In this document: positions 46,957-58,162 of the stretch, in pieces
Numbering within the stretch: position 1 is the stretch's first letter
Layout: every line of letters begins with the position of its first letter
NCBI GenBank assembly: GCA_001465935.1
Contig: LNKV01000016.1
Span: 62,001-126,000 of the forward strand
Length of the DNA: 64,000 bases
DNA from: Clarireedia homoeocarpa
Lineage: Eukaryota > Ascomycota > Leotiomycetes > Helotiales > Rutstroemiaceae
Direction of reading: 5' to 3'
Made by a program: the position numbers and the translations under genes
The notes under the pieces: model-generated
Seen by the model: the letters and a program-made list of their open reading frames with translations, nothing else
The model's database searches: none
Told to the model about the DNA's origin: nothing

Positions 46957-48013
46957 ATGTTTTGGCAAACGGCAATTACAGCGTCTCTTCTCCTCGCCGG
47001 ACATGTTAGAGCAGGTGTTATGACGGACATAAGTTCGATGGTTAGCAGGGACAACAAGGAAGAACTTCTACGACGGTATATCGACAACATCGTGGAACCC
47101 ATAGAACGGAGAGCACACAATGGTCTCGCCTCAGAACTATCGACAAAGGTTGCGGATGTGGACTTATCAGACTGGAATAGCCAAACTGAGGCAGCATGTA
47201 ATACTGCATTGGCTATGTTGAATGGTCACGCTACAAACCCATCTGGCCTTGCCGTCTGTTACAACTTGCCATTTGTTGACAACAGCACTGGTACCTTCAA
47301 AGCTGATTTACGATTATATAATGTTTCTGCTCCTACTGGGTCTTTTGCCAATATCCCAACAAAGGATGTTATGGTCAGCTTGGCTTATGATGGAGCAACG
47401 GTGTCGACTGTTAATACTTCATCATTGACGACACGAAGTGAGGGCACATCTCTGATTTCATGGCCTAGAAGCCTTGGGGCTGCAAAAAGGCAACAAGAAA
47501 ACTCTACTGGAACGGGATCTATCACCTTGGTGCAATCATACGCTTTCGTTGGTCAAATCAACATGGATTTAGTGAGCAAGGATATGGACAGGTATGTTGT
47601 CTCACTAACCGAGAAGGTATCCTTAACTAAAACTTGACAGTTCAACATATGAGAGGTTATTAACTCCCACCGTAACTTTGAGCGGCAAAGACGCCGTTGG
47701 AGTTACGGTCAACACGACCCTCAACAGCAACCAAGCATCATTCGTCAACGGAGTTTTTTCCAAACAAGCTGAAGGCGTTACAAGAACAGTCGCTCAACCA
47801 CCCATCCAAACTCTCGTTGTCGCCTCCGAATCTCCCTTCGTGGTACCTGGTCTCAAAATCCTCATTTTCCCCATCGGCGGAATCATCACAGGACTTTGGG
47901 CTGTTCTTTTCATTGCTACTATTGCTTACGGCACCATCGGAAGAATGCAATTCAGAGATCAATTTAGAACAAGGACAGCTAGAGCTACGACAGGAAAGCT
48001 GCCTCGAATTTAG
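46957..48013 (+). CDS. Secretory-pathway single-pass membrane protein, unknown function (335 aa)
   Basis: Exons 46957-47591 and 47641-48013 (49-nt intron, GTATGT...GACAG) encode 335 aa. The start is chosen because MFWQTAITASLLLAGHVRAG is a clear signal peptide. The lumenal or extracellular part has several N-glycosylation sequons (NST, NVS, NTS, NTT) and one possible disulfide pair. A hydrophobic segment near residues 282-312 (FPIGGIITGLWAVLFIATIA) is followed by a basic tail (GRMQFRDQFRTRTARATTGK), giving type I topology. I do not recognise the family. Confidence 0.85.
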
Positions 48014-48927
48014 ATGATGCAGAGGGAGGGAAGGGAAGGATTAGGATGATACGTGGGGTCGAGAGGAGTGTATAAAACTTCATTTCTGAGAGGGGAACTA
48101 TACTATACCATTATAGAATTTTTTGCACGCATGCACACACGATTAATTGGGATGATGACGGCAGTCTGGAATTGGCTTGGAGGGTGTCACAGACATGCCT
48201 TGGGTTATTTTGCATATGGGGGCGAAGTACGGTGGGTGGTATCGGCTGATCGGCTTGGTTCATGTAGGCTAGTTGGATTTGTTGTTGGGGAGTATGAATA
48301 ATGAGGTTTAAATGAATAGGAAATGACATCGATCTGTCGAATATGGAGAAAGACGTATTGTGTTACAGAACTCTTATTGTCCTAAGTTAGATATGAATCA
48401 TTGTACGAGTAATTGATCATTTATTACGACTCTGCGTACTATATTTAGATTTTATCCTATTTGTATAATATGGATAGAAATAGGAATTCGTACTCATAGT
48501 AGCGAGTAACAACCAAATTATTATATATCCACTCAAAATATGTACCGTCAAACTCCCGCGTCATTAGAATTCAATCGACGTCGTGCCACATCAATCAAAT
48601 CCTCTCCTTCCTTCCCTACCCACCCTACCTTACATCTCTCGGCATGCCACATACACATTATAATATATTTAACCTTGCAATCTACTTCCTACTCGTTCGT
48701 TGGATCCTTCCCGCCGCCTTCCTACAGATAGGCGCACAGTAAATAATATACATAGGGCTTAGCATGCATGCATACAATGACATTGAAAAATTGATCCTGA
48801 ATTTCATGTGCCGAGCGTTGAGGCTGAGGGATGATCACTTGGGGTTTCACAAATGCGGCAGCTGCGTCGGAGCTGGTGTCAGAGCGAGACGGAGACACAG
48901 GGGTCTGTGGGTTTTGGAGTTTTGGAC

Positions 48928-48960
48928 GGGTATGGGTATGGGTATGGGTATGGGCATGGG
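48928..48960. repeat. GGGTAT hexanucleotide microsatellite
   Basis: About five GGGTAT units are visible, the last with one change. It is not the fungal telomere repeat TTAGGG. Confidence 0.9.
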
Positions 48961-49362
48961 TGATGAACGAAAAGGTGGGAATTGATGAAAGAGAAAAGAG
49001 AAGTGGTGTGTTCATGTGGCGTGCGTGGTATGAAGTGCTGAGATGTAGTTGAGATGCTGGTAGGAAGGATGTCGATGCATTGCACGTGATGCCCATGCTC
49101 ACATGACCTACAGACCCACTAGCCCCTTCATGCTTTAGCGTTAATTGCCTTCAAGCAAGGACCCAAAAGCCGCATAACGAACCGCATAACGAACAGCACA
49201 ACACATAGCCGAGAAACAGACCTCATCCCTTCAATTCCGTTATGCGATCGCCAAGCACGTCAATGCTGCAAAGGCATATCGCCATTGCTTTAAATTCGAT
49301 ATTCACCTATGACCGCATCGCAATATATTCTTCTTAACAAACAAATGAATATGAGGTTCACG

Positions 49363-49392
49363 ATGATGTCGATGTCGATGTCGATGTCGATG
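49363..49392. repeat. GATGTC hexanucleotide microsatellite
   Basis: Five GATGTC units, the last imperfect, are read directly from the sequence. Confidence 0.9.
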
Positions 49393-50043
49393 CAGTAAGT
49401 ATCAATTGACCACTTTGCGCAGCAGAAACTGCACCGTTTCTTCCATCGTGAACGAGCTTCCACTGAAGCAAGTTCTAAGCACACGGTCCAAGCGATCAAA
49501 GCAATCTCACCAAGTATCAAAACACTGGACCCTTCCATTCGTTTGCCTGTGCGTTGTGGTGCCTATTCCCAACTAAAGTTGTTTCTCCAAAATGAAGACG
49601 CGGGATACTGTGTATTTCTACTTTGTAGCGAGACCAGCATTATCCTTCAATTTGCAGCTTCTAGTCTACGGAGGAATATATGCTTGGAGGTAAGATTGAT
49701 GCGAAACAGATAGATGAGTGGGATCGAGCAGCATCATTCTTGTTGTGTTGTTCATTTTAGACTTTCTGTTTCTCTTTCTTTATATTCTCTCGTAAAGAAG
49801 TCAATCGATCGGGTTATTATTGCAAACCTGGAAATTAAAGTGTCTCTGAGAGTTTATAGATAGATATATAAGGGCTTTCGTCTGAAGTTTGGATTGAGGG
49901 AGTTCATTTCTTTACTTGTCCTTTTTTTTTTTAGAGAGGGAGAGATTCCGGATTTGTGAATCAAGGGAATATAGACGCGTTGAAGCTTCTTTATTTATAC
50001 TAACATTAGGAATTGAAATATTACCCACGGGTCATAAGGAAAA

Positions 50044-53000
50044 ATGGTTTCGGTAGCGGATCTGGTCTCGAAGTTGCACGACAACATCGATGAGATTCAT
50101 AAGACTATCGCGGCGCTGTCTGATACATCAGGACATGATACAGAGATCGATCGACTAGAGAAAGAGAGGGATGAGAAATTGGAAGAGATAAGGAAGGTTC
50201 ATGAGGAGTCATTGAGGGAAACTGTGGAGGCGGAGAAGAGAAGGGAGCAAGAGATTGAGGAGCAGATTAGGAGAGAAGAGGAAGAGATTATGGAAAGGAG
50301 AAGAAAGGAAGACGAGGATAGAAAAGCAAAGATCGAAAGTGAGGTCAAGGAAAGGGAGAGGGCAAGGCAAGAGGCGGAAGAGAAGAGGAGGTTGGATTTG
50401 GAGACCAAGCAGAAGGGGGTTGCGGAGAGTGCAGAGGAGGAGATAGAGAGGTTGGAGGAGGAGATGGACAGGAAGATTGAGGAGGGGAAGAAGACGCTGA
50501 TTGATCTGGATGCCAGAAGAAAGGTATGAAGCATCCTAGGATAATCTTTGAGTTGTTATCTTCAATCTATTAAAGGCTAATGTTTGCTTTAAATAGGAAA
50601 TCAACAAGCAAATCAGCGAGGAACTGGAGCGACCAACAGTGTTGCCGATGATACAGTACAGGAGCAAACGGAAGGCATTGCAAAATAACCAGCAACCGGA
50701 TCTGTCACTAATAAATGAGAATAAGAATGTCGACGTGGATGGCGAGAAACCGGACACGAGCGCGGCTCGCGAACTTGATGCGTATCCGGACGAGGTATCT
50801 GACACGGCTCTAGCTAATGGCGCTGATGAAATGGTTTCCAAGTCAGCACTAGGGTTAGAAAGCGGTACAACAAATCACCCAGCCGAGCCCGAGAGCGCAA
50901 ATGCGGATGAAAAGGAGCCTCAGTCTCAAGCATTCGACCCGCAAGCTTCAGAACAAGCCGAGACATCAGCGGAGGTCGAAACTAAAGATACAAAGACTAA
51001 TGAAACACACGAACAAGAACATGTCCCAGAGAGCTCTTTTTTAGGCGGACAGGGTCAGGTTGAGGATGCTTTCCAATCTGCCGAACATCCTGTTGGGAAA
51101 AGCCATGATGAGACTGAGGCGCAGCCGACTGCAGTTGACGATGCTACGCAGCGAAATATTGCAACAGAAGAGGTATCTGAACAGCCAGCTCTGAGTAGCA
51201 CATCAACAGACGATGTATCAGAAAACCTGGCCGACAACATTCTGCAAGAAGCTGTTCCTTCCACAGAGCCGGCGCAATCTTCCGAACGAGATATCATACC
51301 TGAAGAATCCGAAAAGCAGCAAGAGCTCACTTCAAATCACGATTCTCATGAATCCCCAGAAGACAGAGCTGCTAGAGAAGAGATCGAGAAGCTGAATGAG
51401 GAGATCCGAAAGGCTATGGAAAAGGAGGAGAATGCACATACTGTACCGGATGAGCCCACAGCTGCGGTTAGTGAAAAGAGTGAGGAGGAAGCGACTTCTA
51501 CTAATACGAAAGAGCCCGTCGTCGCAGACTCCGCTCCGATTAGCCAGTCGGTTGAGCCTCAGCTAGTCAAGAATCCTGGAGAGGAAGAGGCTAAACAGAT
51601 AGCTCATGAGCCAGCGGAGGACACTACGGAGGCTCGAATGGAAGAGGGTGATACGACTTCCACGGAGGCTGTGGCCGAGAATGCCGGGACTTCAGACATT
51701 GTCCATGCACCGAGCAATCTTGAAGCCACCGGAGGCGAGGAACTAACTGAGACCAAAAATATGGCACACGAAACAGCCGAGCCAGAAAAAGTAAACGGAG
51801 TTCACGTAGATGAAGGCGATTCAATTCCGGCAGAAAAAACCTCTAAAGATGACACTACAGACACTGCTCCTGTCTTGGCCGCTCACGAAGCTATGAGTCA
51901 AGCTCCCGGCAGTGGTGATGAAAAGCTAATGGATAAGTCCATTGATCTTGACGAATTTAAGACCCTGAACTCCCAACCGGAAGCATCAGATGACACTCGT
52001 GATGCAGTGGTTGCTCCTACGCCGGCGGTCTCACAATCGGCGACCGTACAACCAAGCATTGAGCAAGATGCGACTGAGAAAGGGGAAGAGCCAACAGCTC
52101 AAGGACTTACGTCAACCTCTCACGAAACTCAAGAAGTGGGGGAAGCCTCAACAAGTACGCAGAACCAGGAATTCGAAGCAGGGAGTAAGGATGTCCCTGT
52201 CGAAGTACCGGAAACCACAAACTCGGAAGTAACAACTAAAGAGCCTGTTCAAACCGATGATGATTCTCTTGCTCGTGACTCAGAACTCCCAGACGGCGCA
52301 ATTATCAAGCCTGATTTAGTCCAGCATGTTTTGGCTGAAGCTAATGAAATTGCGAATCAAGATGATGATGCTCCAGAGAATGAAGCTACGACTGAACCAG
52401 GCAATAGCCTCCAAGATGAGGAGGGATTAAAGACACTTGGAAAAGAAACGCTGGAGGCAAATAAGCTGTCTGGACTTGATATTGGATCTGGTGATGGCCG
52501 TGAAGCTCTCGCTCAGGAGGAAACTGATGAAAATCGGACTAAGCCTGGGCCAAGTTCTATCAGTGAGGAAGCGTCTAAAATCAACAAAGATACACCATTG
52601 GGTGAAGTAGCGGCAACAGCAGATATTCAGAAAGAGTCAGTTGATGAGCCTGAACCCACAGCAAACAAATACCCAGAGACAATTTCCGTATCTAATAGCC
52701 CAGCCGAGACGGCAGATACCCAGCCACCAACAGAAGAAGATCTAGTTTCCTCAACGGAAGCGCCCGAGCCTAGCACAGAAGAACATGCGGAGGTTAAAAA
52801 ATTGTCTAAGCCAAGCCACCCCTCGCCCAAGATTACCGAAACTCAAAATGCCACGGAAGAAAAATCACCTGCATCAAACGAGCATACACAGCCGGCCAAA
52901 AACGAGGAGCTCAGCGATGAACCCGAGAACGTAGAAGATCCAGCCGGAGCACCTAAGACCATCGCTAGCAAACACGTAGGTGCTAATACACCATCTGATT

Positions 53001-56000
53001 CAGTTCCTGAAACCACGGCCACCCAGATTGTACTCGAAAACAATGGATTGCCATCCACGCAACCTTCGGAACCCATTGTGAGTGGAAATGTCAGCGACGA
53101 AGCTCCAACTAAGGAGAAGGAGTCAAGCTCAACTGCACATACCCAGCCTGATGCGGACCACCATGTAGAAAAAACAAATACCCCTCAACCCGCTGATGCA
53201 GACACGGTCTCATCTCACACTGAGTCAACAACTACATCCAAACATGAGCAAACAAAAAAAGAGGTGGCAGAGCCCGTAAGTCAAACTGAAATACTTCCAA
53301 CCGAGGAAAACAGTACCAGTACCGAGAAATCAGACTCAAATACAAATCTGCCAAGTGGTGAGAGGGCGAATGAAAAGGTAGTGGAAGCTAAATCCATGGA
53401 GGTAGTTCCAGACGAGAGTGCCATTGGAGAGAATGAGGAGTCTCCGAGAGAGAGTGGAGAGTTTGAGGGGGAGAGCGTAGAGGTGAGGGTGGAGTGGGAG
53501 AAGGAGAAGGATGTCGAAGATGTGGCGGATTCCTCTAAGGGGCAGGAGGAACGAGGGGGTGTGGAATATCAACCTGCATCGATGATCAGGAAAGAGATTT
53601 CAGCTGAGGAAGATGTTGCTTCTCCTGGACCTCAACAGTTTGAGGGATCTGGAGGTGCACGTTTGACGTTGGATGTTTGGTCGCCGGCTGCGTCGCCTAG
53701 TTTTCAACGGGATACCCAGGAGGATGCTGAGGTTGAAGCGACCCAAGAAAAGGATAGTAGGGAGACAGAAAGTTTGCCCGAGCAAGAGAGTATTCCGATT
53801 GCTGTGGATAATTCTACTGTTGAGAAATCACCGGAAGGAGGGGCCAAAGTGGATGTGGGGAATGATGTGGTGCACGACGAACCAGAGCTTAGCACATCCA
53901 AAGACGTTTCCGGCAAGGAAGAAAAGCACGAAAAGCCAGAATTGTCCCACGCAGTCGGTATGACTGATGTGCCGACTAATGTTGTGAAACCTGAAGTAAC
54001 CACGAAGGACTCCATTGATGGCGAACAGACGGCTCACTCCGTAAAGCCAATCCCCCACATCGGCAATCTAATCCAAGAACAGTACACCAACGGAGCACCA
54101 CAAGTTATGGAATCAGTCATAGATTCTGAGCCTCACAAGCCCGTCGAGACACTCGAAACAAGTCTCGAGTCTGCAGCACGAGAACGACCGCCATACGAGG
54201 ACCCAGAAGATGTTCGCGCAAGAGAAGAAATTGCCCGTCTCAATGATGAGTTTCTAAAAGCTATGGCAGATGAGCAAGCTGCAGAAGAAGCAAGAATGGT
54301 ACCAACTGCTGTTGAAGAAGAGCAGGTGAGGAGAGGATCGCATGAAAGTGCTGATGATATAGCTACGAGGGAGGAAATTGCTAGGTTGAATAAGCAGATT
54401 GAAGAGGAGAGGAGAGAAAGAGAAGCTCGGGGAGGCCTTGACGATAATACGAGCGTTCCGAGCATTTACTCCGCTGATCACAAAAAGGAGGACTTTGAGA
54501 CGCAGGTCTCATCGACCGTCACAAAAGGCGATAACGCTCTGCTTCAAGAAGACCTTAGTGGTATGGCTGGAGCTCCAGATATGGAGAGAAGAAGTGAAAC
54601 TGCTATTCAAGATTTCAGTCCAAATGTCCCAGTTCCAGGCCACACCTCATTCTTAGCGGAAGATTCGGATATGGAGACCGAAGATGACGGTGAATGGGAT
54701 GAAGAGTCCACTGATCATGATGCTCACGAGTATCCCTATCTCGAAACCATTCAGGAAGAACAGTCGAATAATGCCGTTCTAGCGCAGCAAGAGCAGTCTG
54801 ATGATGAGGACCTCCCTAAGAGCAGGTTCTTCCGTCAGTCTGTAGGACTTGAGGGATTAGTCGGATCAACAAGTTCTAGATCTCTGGGGACTACAGCTTC
54901 TGCTGATGCTGTTTATTCTGGAGCTGGGTATGGAGAGGATCCCACTGTTCCCTTCCTAGAAGTTGAACACGTGGAACATAAACCTGTTACACCACAACAA
55001 GAGCTAGAGTATAACACTTTGGAGCTGCAGCCCACAGACCGACCACAAACACCAGCAATGCAAATGATTCAACCAGACGATGGTGGTGAGCCACCGTATA
55101 CCGTAGATACTCCTGAGAATCTTGTCGATCACAACGATTCTTCCGACGGAGGAGAAGAGAAAAAGGAACCGACCATGGCAGCGGCGGAACAGCAACGCGT
55201 TCCTACTCCCGAAACATACAAAGACCTACGGCCATCTAATCTTCGGCAACGTGATGGTTCACTTACCCCTGAACATGAGGCTATATTCTCTAGAATATCT
55301 CAAATTCGGAACCGTCTCAGCCCTGAACCACCGACTAACAACAATTCGATGTTGAACGGAGGACCAGATCGCTATGGTGAAGAACAGACAGGGCAGGATC
55401 AGAGTGGAGCACGTGTCATCAATGATTCATCTGCAAATAGTTATCCACTTCCATCATCTGACGCTTTAGCCGCGGAACAGCCGTATAAGAATGCGCTTGG
55501 AGCACCAATCGACCTGGTTGATACGCGCATCCGTAGCGACACAGTTGGTACGGCCCCTTCATTCGAACACTACGCCGACTCTGAAGAAAGTCATTCGGGC
55601 CCCGCTACTCCACCACGCCATTTACAAACAGTTTTGCCATCTCTCAATCCAAGTCTAGCACCACAAATTCAGTCATCAGATGCATGGCCACGGTCCACAA
55701 TTCATGATGAATATACTGGCTCTAACGCTCTATCTGACCACAATAAGACAAAAGCACCCCAGGAAGAGTTTGACCCTTTCAACCCCCAGGCCTACAAATC
55801 CCCCGCTCATAGCCCTGTCCGCACACAAACATCATTTCACGTCACAAACGTTCACGTTGACCAAGAATACCCCCCTACATCATCCTCCATCTCTCAACGC
55901 TCCTCAATCGACTCTATAGCACGCCCTAAAATCCACCCTCCACGAAATCCTATCTCAACAGACAATCCTGCAACCCAACTCCCGCCAAATGTCCGCTCCA

Positions 56001-56632
56001 TCCCCTGGACTACCACCTCACTCGATAATCCTCCTAAAGAAACTCCAGCCTCACCAGCAAAAGTTAAATCCCTCACACCATCTACCTCAACCAGCTCTAT
56101 ATTCCAGAAAACCCGTTCGCTATTCGAATCGCATGCTCCCACTGCAACAAGTCCCTCGCAGGGTAATGGAACTGAAACTGGGAATGTAAGCCGTAGACCT
56201 CGTGCGTTGAGTGCGATTTTCGGCCATAATCGCGATTCGTCATTATCGGCGCCGAAAGCTGCGGTGGCACAGGGGGCGAGTTTGCAGTTGGAGAAGGAAG
56301 GGGCAGGCAGGGATGAGGACAAGGGGAAAAAAGATTATGATCCGGATGTGGATGGGGAGTTTGTGCCGAGGAGTTTGGACGGGAGTAGCGCTTTTAGTGG
56401 GGTGAGGGGGATGAGTTTGGATGGGAGGGGAGATAGTAGGGTGGGTGTAAGTGGAGGTGGGGAGGGGAGAAGTGGAAGTTTAGATGTGAATATGGTAGGA
56501 AAAGGATATGATGTTTCTGCAGAGAGAGGAGGGGATCATGCGGTGGGGTGGAATTTCCCGGGTTTGGCGGGGAGAGGGGGGAGAGGGGTTGCGGAGGGGG
56601 AACCGCTTCTTGGGGATGGGGATGAGAATTGA
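50044..56632 (+). CDS. Very large acidic coiled-coil/disordered protein (2,171 aa), function unknown
   Basis: Exons 50044-50523 and 50597-56632 join in phase 0 (73-nt intron) for 2,171 aa. The N-terminal 170 residues are a charged coiled coil of RREQEIEEQIRREEEEI type. Then follow over 1,500 residues of acidic, Thr/Glu/Pro-rich sequence without globular signs. A short helical word recurs three times: AREEIEKLNEEIRKAM (about 417), AREEIARLNDEFLKAM (about 1367) and REEIARLNKQIEEER (about 1415). The last 500 residues are Ser/Pro-rich with basic patches and a Gly/Arg-rich end. There is no signal peptide or membrane segment. I do not recognise it; a cytoplasmic scaffold is a guess from composition. 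Confidence 0.82.
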
Positions 56633-57027
56633 GTTGAGAGAGAAGGTTATATGTGGGGGTTTGGGGAAAGGAAGGCGTTAAGTATTAGGAAGGTTGGGGG
56701 TGGGGTGGGTGATTAGGGAAGTAAAGTCTATGACGACGGTGTTTTGCTTTGGTGGTGTTGAATATGGGTTTAGGCTTGGGGTACGAATTTTGCATATATG
56801 TTGCATTGGTTGCAATGGGTTGTGATTTTGGGATATGGTTTTACGACAAGCCTTCATGGTATTCGGCGTTGTAGATAGGACATCTATAATGTCAAAGCGA
56901 GTTCGTTACATACCATTGCATTTTATATCTATCATCTTCAACAGTCTCGCATGTGACAAAACCTATCGATGAGTTTATCCCCGCCCACCTACCCGGTCAA
57001 TACCCCTTCTCCTTTCCAATGCCCTCT
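56633..57027. other. Convergent intergenic spacer
   Basis: This 395-bp spacer separates the stop codons of the 50044 gene and the acylphosphatase gene. It should hold both 3' UTRs; nothing else is visible. Confidence 0.5.
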
Positions 57028-57806
57028 TCACTTAACAACATTAAATCCTCCCTCTGCCTTCCCCTCTCCCTTAACATCCAACTCCTTCTGCTCAACTCCG
57101 GTCACTTTTGCGGCACTAGGCCCTTGATTTAGATCGTCGACGAATTTGGAGATTTCGGATGTGGGTCCTTGGACTTCGCCTGTTACCTGGTTTCGGGATT
57201 GGGGGTTAGTTTTATGTGGTGGGGATGGGATGGGATAGGATGGGATGGGAGTTGGATTTTTAGGGAAGAGGGGGTGTATGTATGTATGTATGGAGGAGTT
57301 GGGATATGCATGGATTGGGATGGGTTAGGTTGGGCTGTGGGAGATAGATAGAGTTGGGGATTGAGTATAGGGGAAGAAAGGAGGGTATGGATGTATAGAT
57401 GGATAATCAGATTTGAAGAAGGTGGTAGATAGATAAATAAGGGAAATCAAGAACAAAAAGTACCTTCTCGTCATCTGTATTCCGAACCCATCCAACGAGA
57501 CCATATCCCTCTGCTTTCTTCTTGGCGAAGTAGCGGAAGCTAACACCTACAGGAGGGGTTAGTCGGTATGCTCACGAGATGATTGGATTCTTCTGTTTCA
57601 TGATGCGTGTTTCCTTCTGAGGAAAGGATGGATATATTTCGTAGGAGGGGGGGGGGGGGGAGTGTTCGATAATCTTGTGGGAGTAGTGTACCTTGGACTT
57701 CTCCGCTCACTGTAAATGCTATCTGGGGTTGGTTAGCTTTACTTGTAATCCCTCCCTGTCACTGGATTGAATGTGAGGTTTGGGGGGAACATACTCGTTT
57801 GCTCAT
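57028..57806 (-). CDS. Acylphosphatase
   Basis: Acylphosphatase hydrolyses the carboxyl-phosphate bond of acylphosphates. Four exons (57806-57795, 57722-57692, 57546-57464, 57186-57028) sum to 94 aa, close to the usual size. Exon 1 is only 12 nt (Met-Ser-Lys-Arg). The signature GEVQGVSFRYF carries the phosphate-binding loop and catalytic Arg19, and LVGWVRNTDDEK carries catalytic Asn37. The C-terminal half reads VTGEVQGPTSEISKFVDDLN and ends GGFNVVK. The first repeated GEVQG is split across exons 2 and 3. Introns are long for this window (72, 145 and 277 nt); the middle one contains a 14-base C run on the coding strand. Confidence 0.94.
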
Positions 57807-58162
57807 GGCTGTTGTTTGTCTGGCTTACTTTATGTCTTTTTCTTGTTTAAGCTTGATAATCTGGAGTATCGGAGTTGTTTTAATAAGAACTAGTTCAGTA
57901 GTTGTATTTGTATTTGTATTTATAGAACTTCACAGTCTCCATCTACCTAAGTCTCATATTAAAGAGAACCCCGCCAAGCATTCTTTCGTCATTGAGGCCC
58001 GGGCCAGTGCCTCGATGACTAATCACATCACCCATCTGGAGTCTACACTAACCCTTTACATCTCACCGCCCAGCTCAATTCCTCCAACTCGGCAGAAAAA
58101 AATAAATTTATCAAAATCCTCGTCTCAACTCCCCTCAATCAACCCACAGTCCATTCCACACA
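57807..58162. promoter_or_regulatory. Divergent promoter of acylphosphatase and ESF1
   Basis: This 356-bp gap lies between two outward-facing start codons, so both promoters must overlap here. No coding segment is evident; the role is inferred from position. Confidence 0.55.

Larger units (their letters stand above)
48014..50043. other. Intergenic region with microsatellites
   Basis: No gene is supported in 2.0 kb. A (GGGTAT)n run lies at 48928-48960 and a (GATGTC)n run at 49363-49392. An A/T-rich leader with a T10 run (about 49923-49932) precedes the 50044 start. Confidence 0.55.
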
